Positions 43,576 to 52,216 of a stretch of DNA of 64,000 nucleotides are shown in pieces; within the stretch, counting starts at the first letter, position 1; each line of letters starts with the position of its first letter. The notes beneath the pieces are model-generated. The model made no database searches. It saw nothing but the letters and a program-made list of their open reading frames with translations, and was not told the DNA's origin. The position numbers and the translations under genes are program-made. The stretch is from Bacteroidia bacterium (GTDB lineage Bacteria; Bacteroidota; Bacteroidia; Bacteroidales; GWA2-32-17), in NCBI GenBank assembly GCA_016218155.1, contig JACREQ010000071.1, forward strand, positions 1 through 64,000. Reading direction: 5' to 3'.

Positions 43576-44985
43576 CTAAACTGCTACATCAATAGTTTCC
43601 TGCCTTAACTGAGTAGAACTTTGGCTGATCTTTACTTTAGAAAGTATAGTTTCTAATAACGGCAACATAACTTGTAATGCACCTATGTTTATTATCAAAT
43701 TCCATAATGGTTCAAATTTTTTCCAGCCACCTGTATAAAACAAATGCTTCATCTGATGTTTAAATAAATCATGCGAAAAGGAAGCTTTTAAAATATTATT
43801 CCATGAATAGAATTCCTTATATGACCACAAATACCCTTCTTCTAATTCTATAGAAGTCATTTTTGTTGTATTAAAAACAACATGCCTGGTATCATATAAA
43901 TCCCAGTTTCTTGTTAAAAGCCTACCGGAATTTTCCATTTCATTAAACAATCTGGTTCCGGGGTAAGGTGTAAGAACATGATACGTAGCAGTTGTTATGG
44001 CATTTTTAACTCCCCATTCAACAGTTCTTTTAAAAACATCTTTATCATCATCATCCAGACCATAAACAAAGCTTCCATTTATCATTATACCATGATTATG
44101 CAGGCTTTTTATTGCTTTTTCGTAATCAATTTTAAGATTTTGATTTTTATTGCTTTGTTTTAAATTTTCAGATGAAAGAGTTTCAAACCCGACAAACAGA
44201 CTTCTTAAACCGGCATCAGCAGCTTTATCTAATAAATCATTATTTAAAACAGATGCCACAGTTGCAGCTCCCTGAAAAACCCTGCCCATGCCTTTCATTG
44301 CAACAAATAATTCAGCTGCAAATTTTGGATTTCCAAATAAATGATCGTCTAAAAAATATAAATGTTTGCCTGGTAATCTGTCAATATCTGCCAAAATGGA
44401 ATCTATTTGCTGAGTGTAAAATGATTTCCCACCCTTAAAAAAATCATCTTTATAACAAAAATCACAATTATGAGGACAGCCTCTGGAAACTACAATTGAA
44501 TTAGGCACAAGATAAAGATTCCGTTTTATCAAATCTCTTCTTATTAATGGTTGATTATCTAATGTTCTGATATTTGAAAAATATCTTTTTTTTGTATTTC
44601 CATTTTTAAAATCAATTAAAAATTGCGGAAAACTTTGCTCAGCTGGACCAAGAAAAATTGAATCGGCATACTGTTCTGCTTCATCTGGCAATGCAGTTAC
44701 ATGCAACCCACCCAAAGCAACAAAACTTCCTTTTGTTTTATAATGTTTTGCAATTTCATAAGCCCGATAAGCATTTGTTATATACACTTGAATAATTACA
44801 AGGTCTGGTTCATCATCTAGATTTAATTTTTCTACATGCTGATCCTGCAAATCAATCTCATCATCATCACTTAAAAACGATGCAAGAGTTGCTAGCCCAA
44901 GTGGTGGAAATAAAGAATATTTTATTGGTCGCCATAATGGACTTTTAGCTTCCCTTAATGCTGGTAAAATTAATTTAACCTTCAT
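43576..44985 (-). CDS. B12-binding radical SAM protein
   Basis: 469 residues. The N-terminal part (about 1-150) is a cobalamin-binding-like Rossmann domain (LIIQVYITNAYRAYEIA, VALGGLHVT). The radical SAM core follows with the cluster motif CPHNCDFC (Cys170, 174, 177) and a GFETLSSENLKQSN strand. The C-terminal 100 residues are helical and unlike a known substrate domain. It resembles class B/E-type enzymes acting on lipids or cofactors, but I cannot name the substrate. It starts 6 bp after the membrane protein gene. Confidence 0.87.
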   Translation of the reverse strand: MKVKLILPALREAKSPLWRPIKYSLFPPLGLATLASFLSDDDEIDLQDQHVEKLNLDDEPDLVIIQVYITNAYRAYEIAKHYKTKGSFVALGGLHVTALPDEAEQYADSIFLGPAEQSFPQFLIDFKNGNTKKRYFSNIRTLDNQPLIRRDLIKRNLYLVPNSIVVSRGCPHNCDFCYKDDFFKGGKSFYTQQIDSILADIDRLPGKHLYFLDDHLFGNPKFAAELFVAMKGMGRVFQGAATVASVLNNDLLDKAADAGLRSLFVGFETLSSENLKQSNKNQNLKIDYEKAIKSLHNHGIMINGSFVYGLDDDDKDVFKRTVEWGVKNAITTATYHVLTPYPGTRLFNEMENSGRLLTRNWDLYDTRHVVFNTTKMTSIELEEGYLWSYKEFYSWNNILKASFSHDLFKHQMKHLFYTGGWKKFEPLWNLIINIGALQVMLPLLETILSKVKISQSSTQLRQETIDVAV

Positions 44986-44991
44986 AGATAT

Positions 44992-45720
44992 CTATTTAAT
45001 TTTACTTAGCTTATAGTTTCTGAAAATGTAATAAAATGTAGTAATAAGAATTAGTCCCTGACCTACAATATATGTTAACCAGGGAAAATTCTTCGGAACA
45101 AATTTCATAGAAAGAATAAGAACATCATGACTAAAGAGATTAAGTATTAATTTTAACCATGAAAAATACTGATTTAAATATGTAATAAATTCCTGCATAA
45201 AACCTCCAACTACAATTAAAGACCCTATAACAAGTAACCACCATTCAATTTTGGACAAATTACATTCCTTGTTTCTTTCACTAAAATGGATTATTCCTAT
45301 TGAAAGCAAAATCATATTTAAAGAAGTTAGTACTGGAGCAATCACAGGACCAGTCCACATTGATGGAAGAAGAAATAAAACATCCCATGTAAAAAGCGAA
45401 GAGGGCCAACCAATAATAACATATAAGAAAACATAATAAAAAATATCCCAGACTGCAAAAGCATAAATAAAACAGGCAAAACGCTCTTTAAAATCTCTTC
45501 CTGTTAAATATCCAATAGTAACTAACATTACTAATGTAGCAGCTTCTCTGAAAAATTCTGTAATTGCAACAGTTCTAGTAACAAGTGAAAGTGGAAATGA
45601 AAATCCATCAGGATAATAATGTTCACGCAAATAAATTACAATTGCCGATTCGAGCATTGCCATTGCAATACTAAATATTGTTAAAATAAATAATCTTTTT
45701 GGCCAGAATAATGATTTCAT
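44992..45720 (-). CDS. Unrecognised multi-spanning membrane protein
   Basis: 242 residues with about seven membrane helices and the loop motif YLREHYYPDGFSFPLS after the first. It lies 6 bp before the B12 radical SAM gene and 60 bp after the DUF4173 gene, and is likely co-transcribed with the former. The pairing suggests that the radical SAM enzyme acts on a membrane lipid or envelope substrate; that is an inference. No family recognised. Confidence 0.72.
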   Translation of the reverse strand: MKSLFWPKRLFILTIFSIAMAMLESAIVIYLREHYYPDGFSFPLSLVTRTVAITEFFREAATLVMLVTIGYLTGRDFKERFACFIYAFAVWDIFYYVFLYVIIGWPSSLFTWDVLFLLPSMWTGPVIAPVLTSLNMILLSIGIIHFSERNKECNLSKIEWWLLVIGSLIVVGGFMQEFITYLNQYFSWLKLILNLFSHDVLILSMKFVPKNFPWLTYIVGQGLILITTFYYIFRNYKLSKIK

Positions 45721-45780
45721 AATACAATTATTTTAATTACTAAAAATATTTGTTCCAAATGATTCACACCTATTCCACTT

Positions 45781-47451
45781 TTATTCATAACGGGTTTCGT
45801 TACGACTTGCAGTAGAAGTTCTTTTTTGAACTGAATTTTTGTTTCCATTTTCAATTTGTTCAATTTTCATTCTGAAATTTTTATAATGTTTATATTTTTC
45901 AATCAACTGAGGTCGGCTAATAAAGTTTTTATATGCAACTTCGTCATAATAATTCCATGATAATTTTGTTCCCATTTCCCATTCATATAAAAAATTGAAC
46001 ACAGTTTTTACATAATAACTTCTAAGATTATAAGCATAAAAATAATTTGACTTATAATTACCTTCAAAAACCCAGGGATTCTTTAAATGTTTTACAGGAT
46101 AAAACTCATTATAATAAAGCTGATCTGGAAGCTTATTTATATCTATTAATGGAAGAGCTTTTGTTGACATATTAACTAAAAATTCATAATCCAAATCTTT
46201 GCAATACTTTGTGTTATATTTAGTAATAATAGTATCATAACTTAAAAGAGAGGTTATTGTTAACACAATGTACATTGCCCACGAGTTTCTATTTATAAGA
46301 TAATAGCCTGATTTTTTTCTAAGAATTTTAATAAAGAATGTATACAATCCAAACAATACTAACATTAAAAAAATAAAAACACCAATTCTTTTATATGCTA
46401 GACCATATTGATCAATATAATGATAGTTTCTAATACCAACAGAGATTGCAAGAATCAAATTCTGAACAATCCATAATGCAGCTAATTTTCTTAAAATTTT
46501 ACCTCTTGCAAAGAAATTCTGGTTTTTTCTGAAAATATATAACAATATTCCCATTGATAAAAGAATACTTAAAATTAAAAGATATGTACCTTCATGTACA
46601 AATTGTTTTAAATTCATTCCTTCTTTAAACTCAAACCCAAACCATAAGAATTTAATATCGACAATATTTGCAGCTAATACAAGAAGGTTAATTAATACCA
46701 ATAATACCAGCGCAGATAAATATTCTTTTTTCAAGCCTGTGAATGAAAATCTTCTTTTTCTCCGAATTTTCACCCTTGATATTGTCAATGTTAGTTTGCT
46801 TTCAACTTTAGATAAATCAGATGCTTTATTTCGTAAAACTAACCATGTAACTAACAATATACCATGCACAAAAAAGAATATGCTTGCAAATGTTATATTA
46901 CCAAAAATATTATAAAATAAATCCTGAATGGGAATAAGAACCTTGTCAGAGTATTCTGCAAATTTTTCGCTTGCAAAATAAAATATAAAAAAGAAAACAA
47001 TTAAAATTAATATTGGTAAAATAATTATACTAAACCACCTTGAAAACCCTGAGCTTTGCGATTTCTCTGATTTATTTTTATTTCTTCCTGCAAAAAAGGA
47101 ATAAGGAGATAATACCATTCCAACAATTGAAGATGGTATTGCATAAACAGGGCTTCTTGTATTTGACCATTGCGAAAAACTAGCGAATAGTATCAATGAA
47201 ATCACATACATAACAACAGAGAATGAACTTCCATGAATTGTTACAGCAATACTTGTTGACAAAAGCCCAAACATTGACAACCATAAAGGTATTTTTTTAA
47301 GCGATTCACGAAAAAGGTACATCAACGATGGAACAATAAAAATTGTAAAAAATAAAAGATTAATACCAGGAGTTTCATGCCAAAAAAGCCACTGAAATAA
47401 ACATGCTCCGATTAAAATCAGTAAGTAACTGATGTTGATTTTTGTTTTCAT
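45781..47451 (-). CDS. DUF4173 membrane protein
   Basis: 556 residues with about twelve membrane helices and a C-terminal soluble region of about 140 residues. The sequence reads like the DUF4173 family (ILFASFSQWSNTRSP, then GLKKEYLSALVLLVLINLLVLAANIVDIKFLWFGF). Function unknown. Its start is preceded by a TAACTTTG -7 box overlapped by an ACTTTG-N5-CAAAGT palindrome that also lies upstream of the winged-helix operon. Its expression is therefore probably controlled by that regulator. Confidence 0.85.
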   Translation of the reverse strand: MKTKINISYLLILIGACLFQWLFWHETPGINLLFFTIFIVPSLMYLFRESLKKIPLWLSMFGLLSTSIAVTIHGSSFSVVMYVISLILFASFSQWSNTRSPVYAIPSSIVGMVLSPYSFFAGRNKNKSEKSQSSGFSRWFSIIILPILILIVFFFIFYFASEKFAEYSDKVLIPIQDLFYNIFGNITFASIFFFVHGILLVTWLVLRNKASDLSKVESKLTLTISRVKIRRKRRFSFTGLKKEYLSALVLLVLINLLVLAANIVDIKFLWFGFEFKEGMNLKQFVHEGTYLLILSILLSMGILLYIFRKNQNFFARGKILRKLAALWIVQNLILAISVGIRNYHYIDQYGLAYKRIGVFIFLMLVLFGLYTFFIKILRKKSGYYLINRNSWAMYIVLTITSLLSYDTIITKYNTKYCKDLDYEFLVNMSTKALPLIDINKLPDQLYYNEFYPVKHLKNPWVFEGNYKSNYFYAYNLRSYYVKTVFNFLYEWEMGTKLSWNYYDEVAYKNFISRPQLIEKYKHYKNFRMKIEQIENGNKNSVQKRTSTASRNETRYE

Positions 47452-47457
47452 AATAGT

Positions 47458-47476
47458 ACTTTGCGTTTCAAAGTTA
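47458..47476. promoter_or_regulatory. Operator overlapping the DUF4173 gene promoter
   Basis: ACTTTG (47458-47463), 5 bp, CAAAGT (47469-47474). On the minus strand TAACTTTG (47469-47476) is a perfect -7 box, so the palindrome covers promoter and start point. The same arrangement recurs at 48385-48403. Confidence 0.7.
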
Positions 47477-47490
47477 ATAAATAAAAAAAA

Positions 47491-47790
47491 TTATTCGTTT
47501 TGTTTAATAATATTTTCAAGAACATTTAAGTGTTCCTTAAAAGCATTTCTGCCTAATAAAGTTGAACGATAAGAAGTATTAGGTTTTTTGTTTATGAAAC
47601 GTTTATTTATTTCAATATATTGTTCAGCTTCTAATGCTTTTATATGACTGGCAAGATTACCATCTGTTATATCAAGCATCTCTTTTAAAGTGCTGAAATC
47701 AACCCAGTCGTTAACCATAAGAATCGACATAACGCCAAGTCTTATGCGGTTTTCAAAGGCTTTATTAAATTTATTTATTGGCAACTCCAT
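47491..47790 (-). CDS. Winged-helix transcriptional regulator
   Basis: 99 residues forming one winged-helix domain. The recognition region is TLKEMLDITDGNLASHIKALEAEQYIEINKRFINKKPNTSY with the wing KKPNTSY. It fits the short HTH type often found beside membrane proteins in Bacteroidota. Its start lies inside the end of the 201-residue membrane gene (20 bp overlap), so the two are co-translated. It is the best candidate to bind the two ACTTTG-N5-CAAAGT palindromes. Confidence 0.87.
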   Translation of the reverse strand: MELPINKFNKAFENRIRLGVMSILMVNDWVDFSTLKEMLDITDGNLASHIKALEAEQYIEINKRFINKKPNTSYRSTLLGRNAFKEHLNVLENIIKQNE

Positions 47791-48376
47791 AATCGTATTT
47801 AAAATAAATTACTATACCATATAAAATATGAAGAACGCCAAAACCAATACCCCAAAACCAAATTCCATAACCATTAAAAAATGATGCTAATATTCCTAAA
47901 AATATTTCTGATAATCCAAAATAATATGTGTCAGAATAAGTAAATTTACTTGCATTAACTAATGCCATCCCATAAAATATTAAAGTGGCAGGAATTATCA
48001 TTAAATAATATTGATGGTATATAAGAAAAAAGCAAAATATGCCACCGGTAATTAATGGAATAAGAAAATGTATTAATAATCTTTTAGATGTTTTACTCCA
48101 GAAAGGAACTCCTTGCTTAATGGCTTTTCTCCACGAAAAATAAACACCTGCAAAAAGTGCAATAAAAAAAACAATTAAAGCATCAGCCAGTAAAACAATA
48201 ACTGAATCATCAAACATTATCAAAATTCCCAATTGATTAATATACCACCATGCATAAACAGCACCTAACAGGGCTGCAATGCCTGCTATTATTCCGGAAA
48301 ATCCGCTTAATGATAAAAACCTGGATGATTTCTCCATCAGATTTCTTATTTCTTTTAAATCTTCGATTTGAGCCAT
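47771..48376 (-). CDS. Unrecognised membrane protein, partner of winged-helix regulator
   Basis: 201 residues with about six membrane helices (FSGIIAGIAALLGAVYAWW is the first) and a short N-terminal helical lead (EDLKEIRNLMEKSSRF). The gene overlaps the regulator gene by 20 bp and is preceded by the same palindrome and -7 box as the DUF4173 gene. Membrane protein plus cytoplasmic HTH pairs of this kind often work as a sensing unit, but no signal is known. Confidence 0.75.
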   Translation of the reverse strand: MAQIEDLKEIRNLMEKSSRFLSLSGFSGIIAGIAALLGAVYAWWYINQLGILIMFDDSVIVLLADALIVFFIALFAGVYFSWRKAIKQGVPFWSKTSKRLLIHFLIPLITGGIFCFFLIYHQYYLMIIPATLIFYGMALVNASKFTYSDTYYFGLSEIFLGILASFFNGYGIWFWGIGFGVLHILYGIVIYFKYDYGVANK

Positions 48377-48384
48377 ATTATAGT

Positions 48385-48403
48385 ACTTTGTAATGCAAAG
48401 TTA
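48385..48403. promoter_or_regulatory. Operator overlapping the promoter of the winged-helix operon
   Basis: ACTTTG (48385-48390), 5 bp, CAAAGT (48396-48401). The minus-strand -7 box TAACTTTG (48396-48403) overlaps it. Flanking bases (TAGT before, TA after) match the copy at 47458. Confidence 0.7.
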
Positions 48404-48510
48404 GAAATTTATTTTAAACATGCAAATTAATGTTAGTTAAAATAAGTTAACCAGAAATATGATTTTAATTTATTAAGCTAGTATTATTAAAATTGTCTAG
48501 TAAATATTAA

Positions 48511-48565
48511 GAACTTTAGACACTTTAAGAACTTTAGTCACTTTAAGTACTTTTTAATATCTTTG
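48511..48565 (+). promoter_or_regulatory. Tandem 18 bp repeat leading into ABC-F promoter
   Basis: GAACTTTAGACACTTTAA (48511-48528) is followed by a copy with one change (48529-48546) and a partial third. The -7 box TATCTTTG lies at 48558-48565, and the ATG follows 21 bp later. Confidence 0.6.
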
Positions 48566-48586
48566 CGCCTCACAAAAAATAACACA

Positions 48587-50230
48587 ATGATTGCAGTTGA
48601 CGGACTTACAGTAGAGTTTGGAGGTACAACACTTTTTAAAGACATATCTTTTGTAATAAATGATAAGGACAGAATTGCTCTAATGGGAAAAAACGGAGCA
48701 GGAAAATCTACATTGTTAAAAATTATTGCTGGAGTTAGAACTGCCTCGGGAGGAAGAGTTTCGTCACCAAAAGATACAGTTATATCTTACCTTCCACAGC
48801 ATTTAATGACTGAGAATAATCGAACTGTATTTGAAGAAGCCGCACAAGCTTTTGCTAAAATTTTTGAAATGCAGAATCAGATTGACGATTTAAATAATCA
48901 ATTATCTACCCGTACCGATTATGATTCTGAAGAATATTATGCCTTAATAGAACAAGTTTCTACAATTAGTGAAAAATTTTATACAATTGAAGAAATAAAT
49001 TATGATGCCGAAGTAGAAAAAATACTTTTGGGTTTAGGTTTTGTTAGAACCGATTTTACTCGACCAACTAGCGAATTCAGTGGTGGTTGGAGAATGCGTA
49101 TCGAATTAGCCAAAATACTTTTACAAAAGCCGGATTTAATTCTGCTTGATGAGCCTACAAATCATTTGGATATTGAATCTGTTCAATGGTTGGAAGATTT
49201 TCTTATAAACAGTGCAAAAGCAGTAATTGTTATCTCTCATGATAGAGCATTTGTAGATAATATAACAAATCGAACTATTGAAGTAACAATGGGCAGAATA
49301 TACGACTACAAAGTTAATTATTCAAGTTATCTACAATTAAGGAAAGAACGAAGAGAACAACAACAGAAGGCATTTAATGAACAACAGAAAATGATTGCTG
49401 AAACTGAAGATTTCATTGAACGCTTTAAAGGTACTTACTCAAAAACTCTTCAGGTTCAATCCCGGGTTAAAATGCTTGAAAAACTTCCATTACTTGAAGT
49501 TGACGAAGAAGACACATCAGCATTACGATTAAAATTTCCGCCATCACCTCGTTCAGGGAATTATCCGGTAATTATTAAAGAATTATCTAAAAGCTATGAT
49601 AATAATATAGTATTTAAAAACGCTTCGCTAACAATAGAACGTGGAGAACGCGTTGCCTTTGTTGGGAAAAATGGAGAAGGAAAATCAACACTTGTAAAAT
49701 GCATAATGGGTGAGATTGACTTTGAAGGTGAATGTATACTTGGTCATAATGCTTTGATAGGGTATTTTGCACAAAATCAGGCATCGATGTTAGATGAAGA
49801 ATTAACAGTTTTTCAAACTATTGATAATGTAGCAAAAGGTGATATACGTTCTAAAATAAGAGATATTCTAGGCGCATTTATGTTTGGTGGCGAACATTCT
49901 ACAAAAAAAGTAAAAGTACTTTCCGGCGGCGAAAGAACAAGACTCTCGATGATTAAACTTTTACTTGAGCCAGTTAACTTTTTAATTCTTGATGAGCCAA
50001 CAAATCACCTCGACATGAGAACTAAAGATATTCTTAAAGCCGCATTAATGGATTATGACGGCACTTTAATTCTTGTTTCACATGACAGAGATTTTCTGGG
50101 AGGACTTGTTAACAAAGTGTACGAATTTGGCAATAAACAGGTAAAAGAACACCTTGATGACATTTATTCTTTCTTGGAAAAGAAAAAAATGGAAAACCTT
50201 AAAGAATTGGAGAGAAAGAATCAGAAATAA
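48587..50230 (+). CDS. ABC-F family ATPase (ribosome-associated type)
   Basis: 547 residues from ATG 48587. I reject a TTG start 24 bp earlier because it falls on the -7 box. Two nucleotide-binding domains: Walker A GKNGAGKST and signature SGGWRMR in the first, GKNGEGKST and SGGERTR in the second, each followed by LLDEPTNHLD or LILDEPTNHLD. They are joined by a charged linker (LRKERREQQQKAFNEQQKM). No membrane helices. Family members act on the ribosome (EttA/Uup/YbiT-like). Which subgroup is not certain, and antibiotic protection cannot be inferred. Confidence 0.93.
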   Translation: MIAVDGLTVEFGGTTLFKDISFVINDKDRIALMGKNGAGKSTLLKIIAGVRTASGGRVSSPKDTVISYLPQHLMTENNRTVFEEAAQAFAKIFEMQNQIDDLNNQLSTRTDYDSEEYYALIEQVSTISEKFYTIEEINYDAEVEKILLGLGFVRTDFTRPTSEFSGGWRMRIELAKILLQKPDLILLDEPTNHLDIESVQWLEDFLINSAKAVIVISHDRAFVDNITNRTIEVTMGRIYDYKVNYSSYLQLRKERREQQQKAFNEQQKMIAETEDFIERFKGTYSKTLQVQSRVKMLEKLPLLEVDEEDTSALRLKFPPSPRSGNYPVIIKELSKSYDNNIVFKNASLTIERGERVAFVGKNGEGKSTLVKCIMGEIDFEGECILGHNALIGYFAQNQASMLDEELTVFQTIDNVAKGDIRSKIRDILGAFMFGGEHSTKKVKVLSGGERTRLSMIKLLLEPVNFLILDEPTNHLDMRTKDILKAALMDYDGTLILVSHDRDFLGGLVNKVYEFGNKQVKEHLDDIYSFLEKKKMENLKELERKNQK

Positions 50231-50380
50231 TATCAAAGAATTTAACTAAATAACATAAACGTATATTTAACTTATACATTGTCATCCTTCGAGTGCCTCA
50301 GGATGACAACACGAGTGCCTCAGGAGTCAATTCGAGAAACAAAAGATACATTTAGTCACTCTGAGGCTCTCGAAGAGTGA

Positions 50381-50410
50381 TTGAGATAAACAGAATAAAT
50401 TATATTTTTG
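50381..50410 (+). promoter_or_regulatory. Promoter of the GIY-YIG gene
   Basis: TTG at 50381-50383, 19 bp, then TATTTTTG at 50403-50410, a perfect TAnnTTTG. The -33 element is at the edge of the flanking repeat. Confidence 0.6.
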
Positions 50411-50428
50411 TGTTATTAAATTTTTGCC

Positions 50429-50728
50429 ATGAACTTACTAAGTGTTTATATACTTAAATGTAATGACAATTCATATTACACTGGTGTAACAAATGACATT
50501 GAAAGAAGACTATTCGAACACGAAAATGGAATAAATACTTCCTGTTATACTTTTTCACGAAGACCGCTAAAATTAGTTTGGCTTTCAGAATCCATGGATG
50601 CAACTCAAGCTATAGAACTAGAAAAACAAATAAAAGGTTGGAGAAAATCTAAAAAAGAAGCTTTAATAACTGGAAATTGGGATGAGTTAATAAAATTAGC
50701 TGCTATAAGAAAAGGTAATATTAAGTAG
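50429..50728 (+). CDS. GIY-YIG nuclease-domain protein
   Basis: 99 residues forming one GIY-YIG domain. The motif is YILKCNDNSYYTGVTNDIERRLFEHE, followed by the catalytic-type Glu in ELEKQIKGWRKSKK. It matches the short UPF0213/YhbQ-like type common in many copies in Bacteroidota. There is no DNA-binding extension, so homing function is unlikely by itself. The gene lies between 35 bp direct repeats. Confidence 0.92.
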   Translation: MNLLSVYILKCNDNSYYTGVTNDIERRLFEHENGINTSCYTFSRRPLKLVWLSESMDATQAIELEKQIKGWRKSKKEALITGNWDELIKLAAIRKGNIK

Positions 50729-50836
50729 AATTATATAGTCATCCTTCGAGTGCCTCAGGATGACAATACGAGTTACCTTAATGACGAAACGATGGTCTCA
50801 GGAAACGCGATGCTGGAAGTGTTTCAACAAAAACAA

Positions 50837-52078
50837 TCAAGATTTCTTTCCTGGCTTTTTCTTCTTTTTGTTCTGAAATGCATCATCCTCGGCAATTAAA
50901 GCTTGCCAATCGTGATTGCTGGCTGCAGATAAATCAATAGTCTCAACGTATTCCTCAGGATTTATATTTCTAACAGTAATTGGCTGAGTTAAGAAACTCT
51001 CAATTTCTTTTAATATTTTTCTTTCTTCTTTACTACAAAAAGAAATTGCCAAACCTTTTTTATCAGCTCTACCAGTTCGTCCAACACGGTGCACATAATT
51101 TTCTACTTCTTCAGGCAAATCGTAATTAATAACATATTCCACATTTGGAATATCAACACCACGTGCACTTACATCAGTTGCTATTAAAATTTTATTTATT
51201 CCTTCTTTAAACTGATTCATCGCAGAAGATCGTTGATTCTGGTTCTTATCACCATGTATTGTCTGACTGGAAATACCGACTCTTTCGAGTGCTTTACATA
51301 CTCTTTCAGCACGAACTTTAGTTCTTACAAATACCAGAATTTTACTATCCGGATTTTCCTTAACAATACGTTCTAAAAAGAATCGTTTATCATCCATCTC
51401 AACAAATTCAACCGAATGTGTAATATTTTTAGAAACCGGATCTTTAGGTGATATCTGTATACGAACTGCTTTTTGAACAAGTGAATATGCTAAATCTTTA
51501 ATTCTTTCATTAATTGTTGCAGAGAAAAAAAGTGTTTGTCTGGTTCTTGGGATCTTTGTTATGAGATGATGCATTTCGTTAATAAAACCAAGCTCCAGCA
51601 TGTGGTCAGCTTCATCTAAAATAAGAATTTCAACATCATCAAAATAAATATGTTTTCTATGCTCAAGGTCAAACATTCTGCCTGGTGTTGCAACAAGAAC
51701 ATCTACTCCCCTTTTTAACATTTCAATCTGAGGATCTATATCTACACCACCAATTAACCCTAAAACCTGCAAGTTTGTTCCCTTTCCTAATTGCTCAAAA
51801 ACTTCTGAAACCTGCAAAGCTAGCTCGTGGGTTGGAACCATAACTACACAACGAATTCCATGTTCATGTCGAACAACTCTTCTTCCCTGTAAAATTTCAA
51901 TTACAGGAATTGCAAAAGCAGCAGTCTTTCCTGTTCCTGTTTGTGCAATAGCTAAAACATCTTCACCTTTTAAAATTGGTGGAATTGCTTTATATTGAAT
52001 ATCTGTAGGCTTTCTAAATCCTAATTTCTCGAGATTCTGCTTTATTTCGGGAGCAAAATTATATTTTTCGAATTTCAT
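50837..52078 (-). CDS. DEAD-box RNA helicase, RhlE-like
   Basis: 413 residues. Q-motif region FRKPTDIQYKAIPPIL, Walker A AQTGTGKTAAF, Ia PTHELALQ, Ib ATPGRMFD, II DEADHML, III SAT, and in the second domain ILIATDVSARGVDIPNV and HRVGRTGRA. It ends in a short Lys-rich tail (KKKKKPGKKS). It unwinds short RNA duplexes using ATP in ribosome assembly or RNA turnover. The minus-strand -7 box TACCTTTG at 52101-52108 is the likely promoter. Confidence 0.95.
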   Translation of the reverse strand: MKFEKYNFAPEIKQNLEKLGFRKPTDIQYKAIPPILKGEDVLAIAQTGTGKTAAFAIPVIEILQGRRVVRHEHGIRCVVMVPTHELALQVSEVFEQLGKGTNLQVLGLIGGVDIDPQIEMLKRGVDVLVATPGRMFDLEHRKHIYFDDVEILILDEADHMLELGFINEMHHLITKIPRTRQTLFFSATINERIKDLAYSLVQKAVRIQISPKDPVSKNITHSVEFVEMDDKRFFLERIVKENPDSKILVFVRTKVRAERVCKALERVGISSQTIHGDKNQNQRSSAMNQFKEGINKILIATDVSARGVDIPNVEYVINYDLPEEVENYVHRVGRTGRADKKGLAISFCSKEERKILKEIESFLTQPITVRNINPEEYVETIDLSAASNHDWQALIAEDDAFQNKKKKKPGKKS

Positions 52079-52100
52079 TTTTATTTATTCTGATTAAGTG

Positions 52101-52108
52101 CAAAGGTA
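52101..52108 (-). promoter_or_regulatory. -7 box of helicase gene
   Basis: TACCTTTG on the minus strand, 22 bp before the start codon. A matching -33 element is not clear. Confidence 0.5.
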
Positions 52109-52185
52109 CAATAACTTTTAGCATGAATATTTGACACAAACGAAGTTGATATTAAATTATAACACAAACCTCTAAAACAATTCAT

Positions 52186-52193
52186 TATTTTTG
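52186..52193 (+). promoter_or_regulatory. -7 box of tcdA
   Basis: TATTTTTG fits TAnnTTTG and is followed 23 bp later by the tcdA ATG. Confidence 0.5.
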
Positions 52194-52216
52194 CAAAGTT
52201 ATTAATAAAATAATTA

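Larger units (their letters stand above)
50281..50772. mobile_element. GIY-YIG gene bounded by direct repeats
   Basis: A 35 bp repeat occurs at 50281-50315 and 50738-50772 with one change. It opens GTCATCCTTCGAGTGCCTCA, and its ends GTCATCCT/AGGATGAC pair as a hairpin. A second related repeat (CACTCTGAGGCTCTCGAAGA) lies at 50357-50380. The GIY-YIG gene is in between. This could be a small mobilised unit or simple accretion of repeats. Confidence 0.5.

Noticed and set aside
48563-48586. TTG start extending the ABC-F protein by eight residues
   Set aside because: The TTG is part of the TATCTTTG -7 box, so it would not be transcribed.
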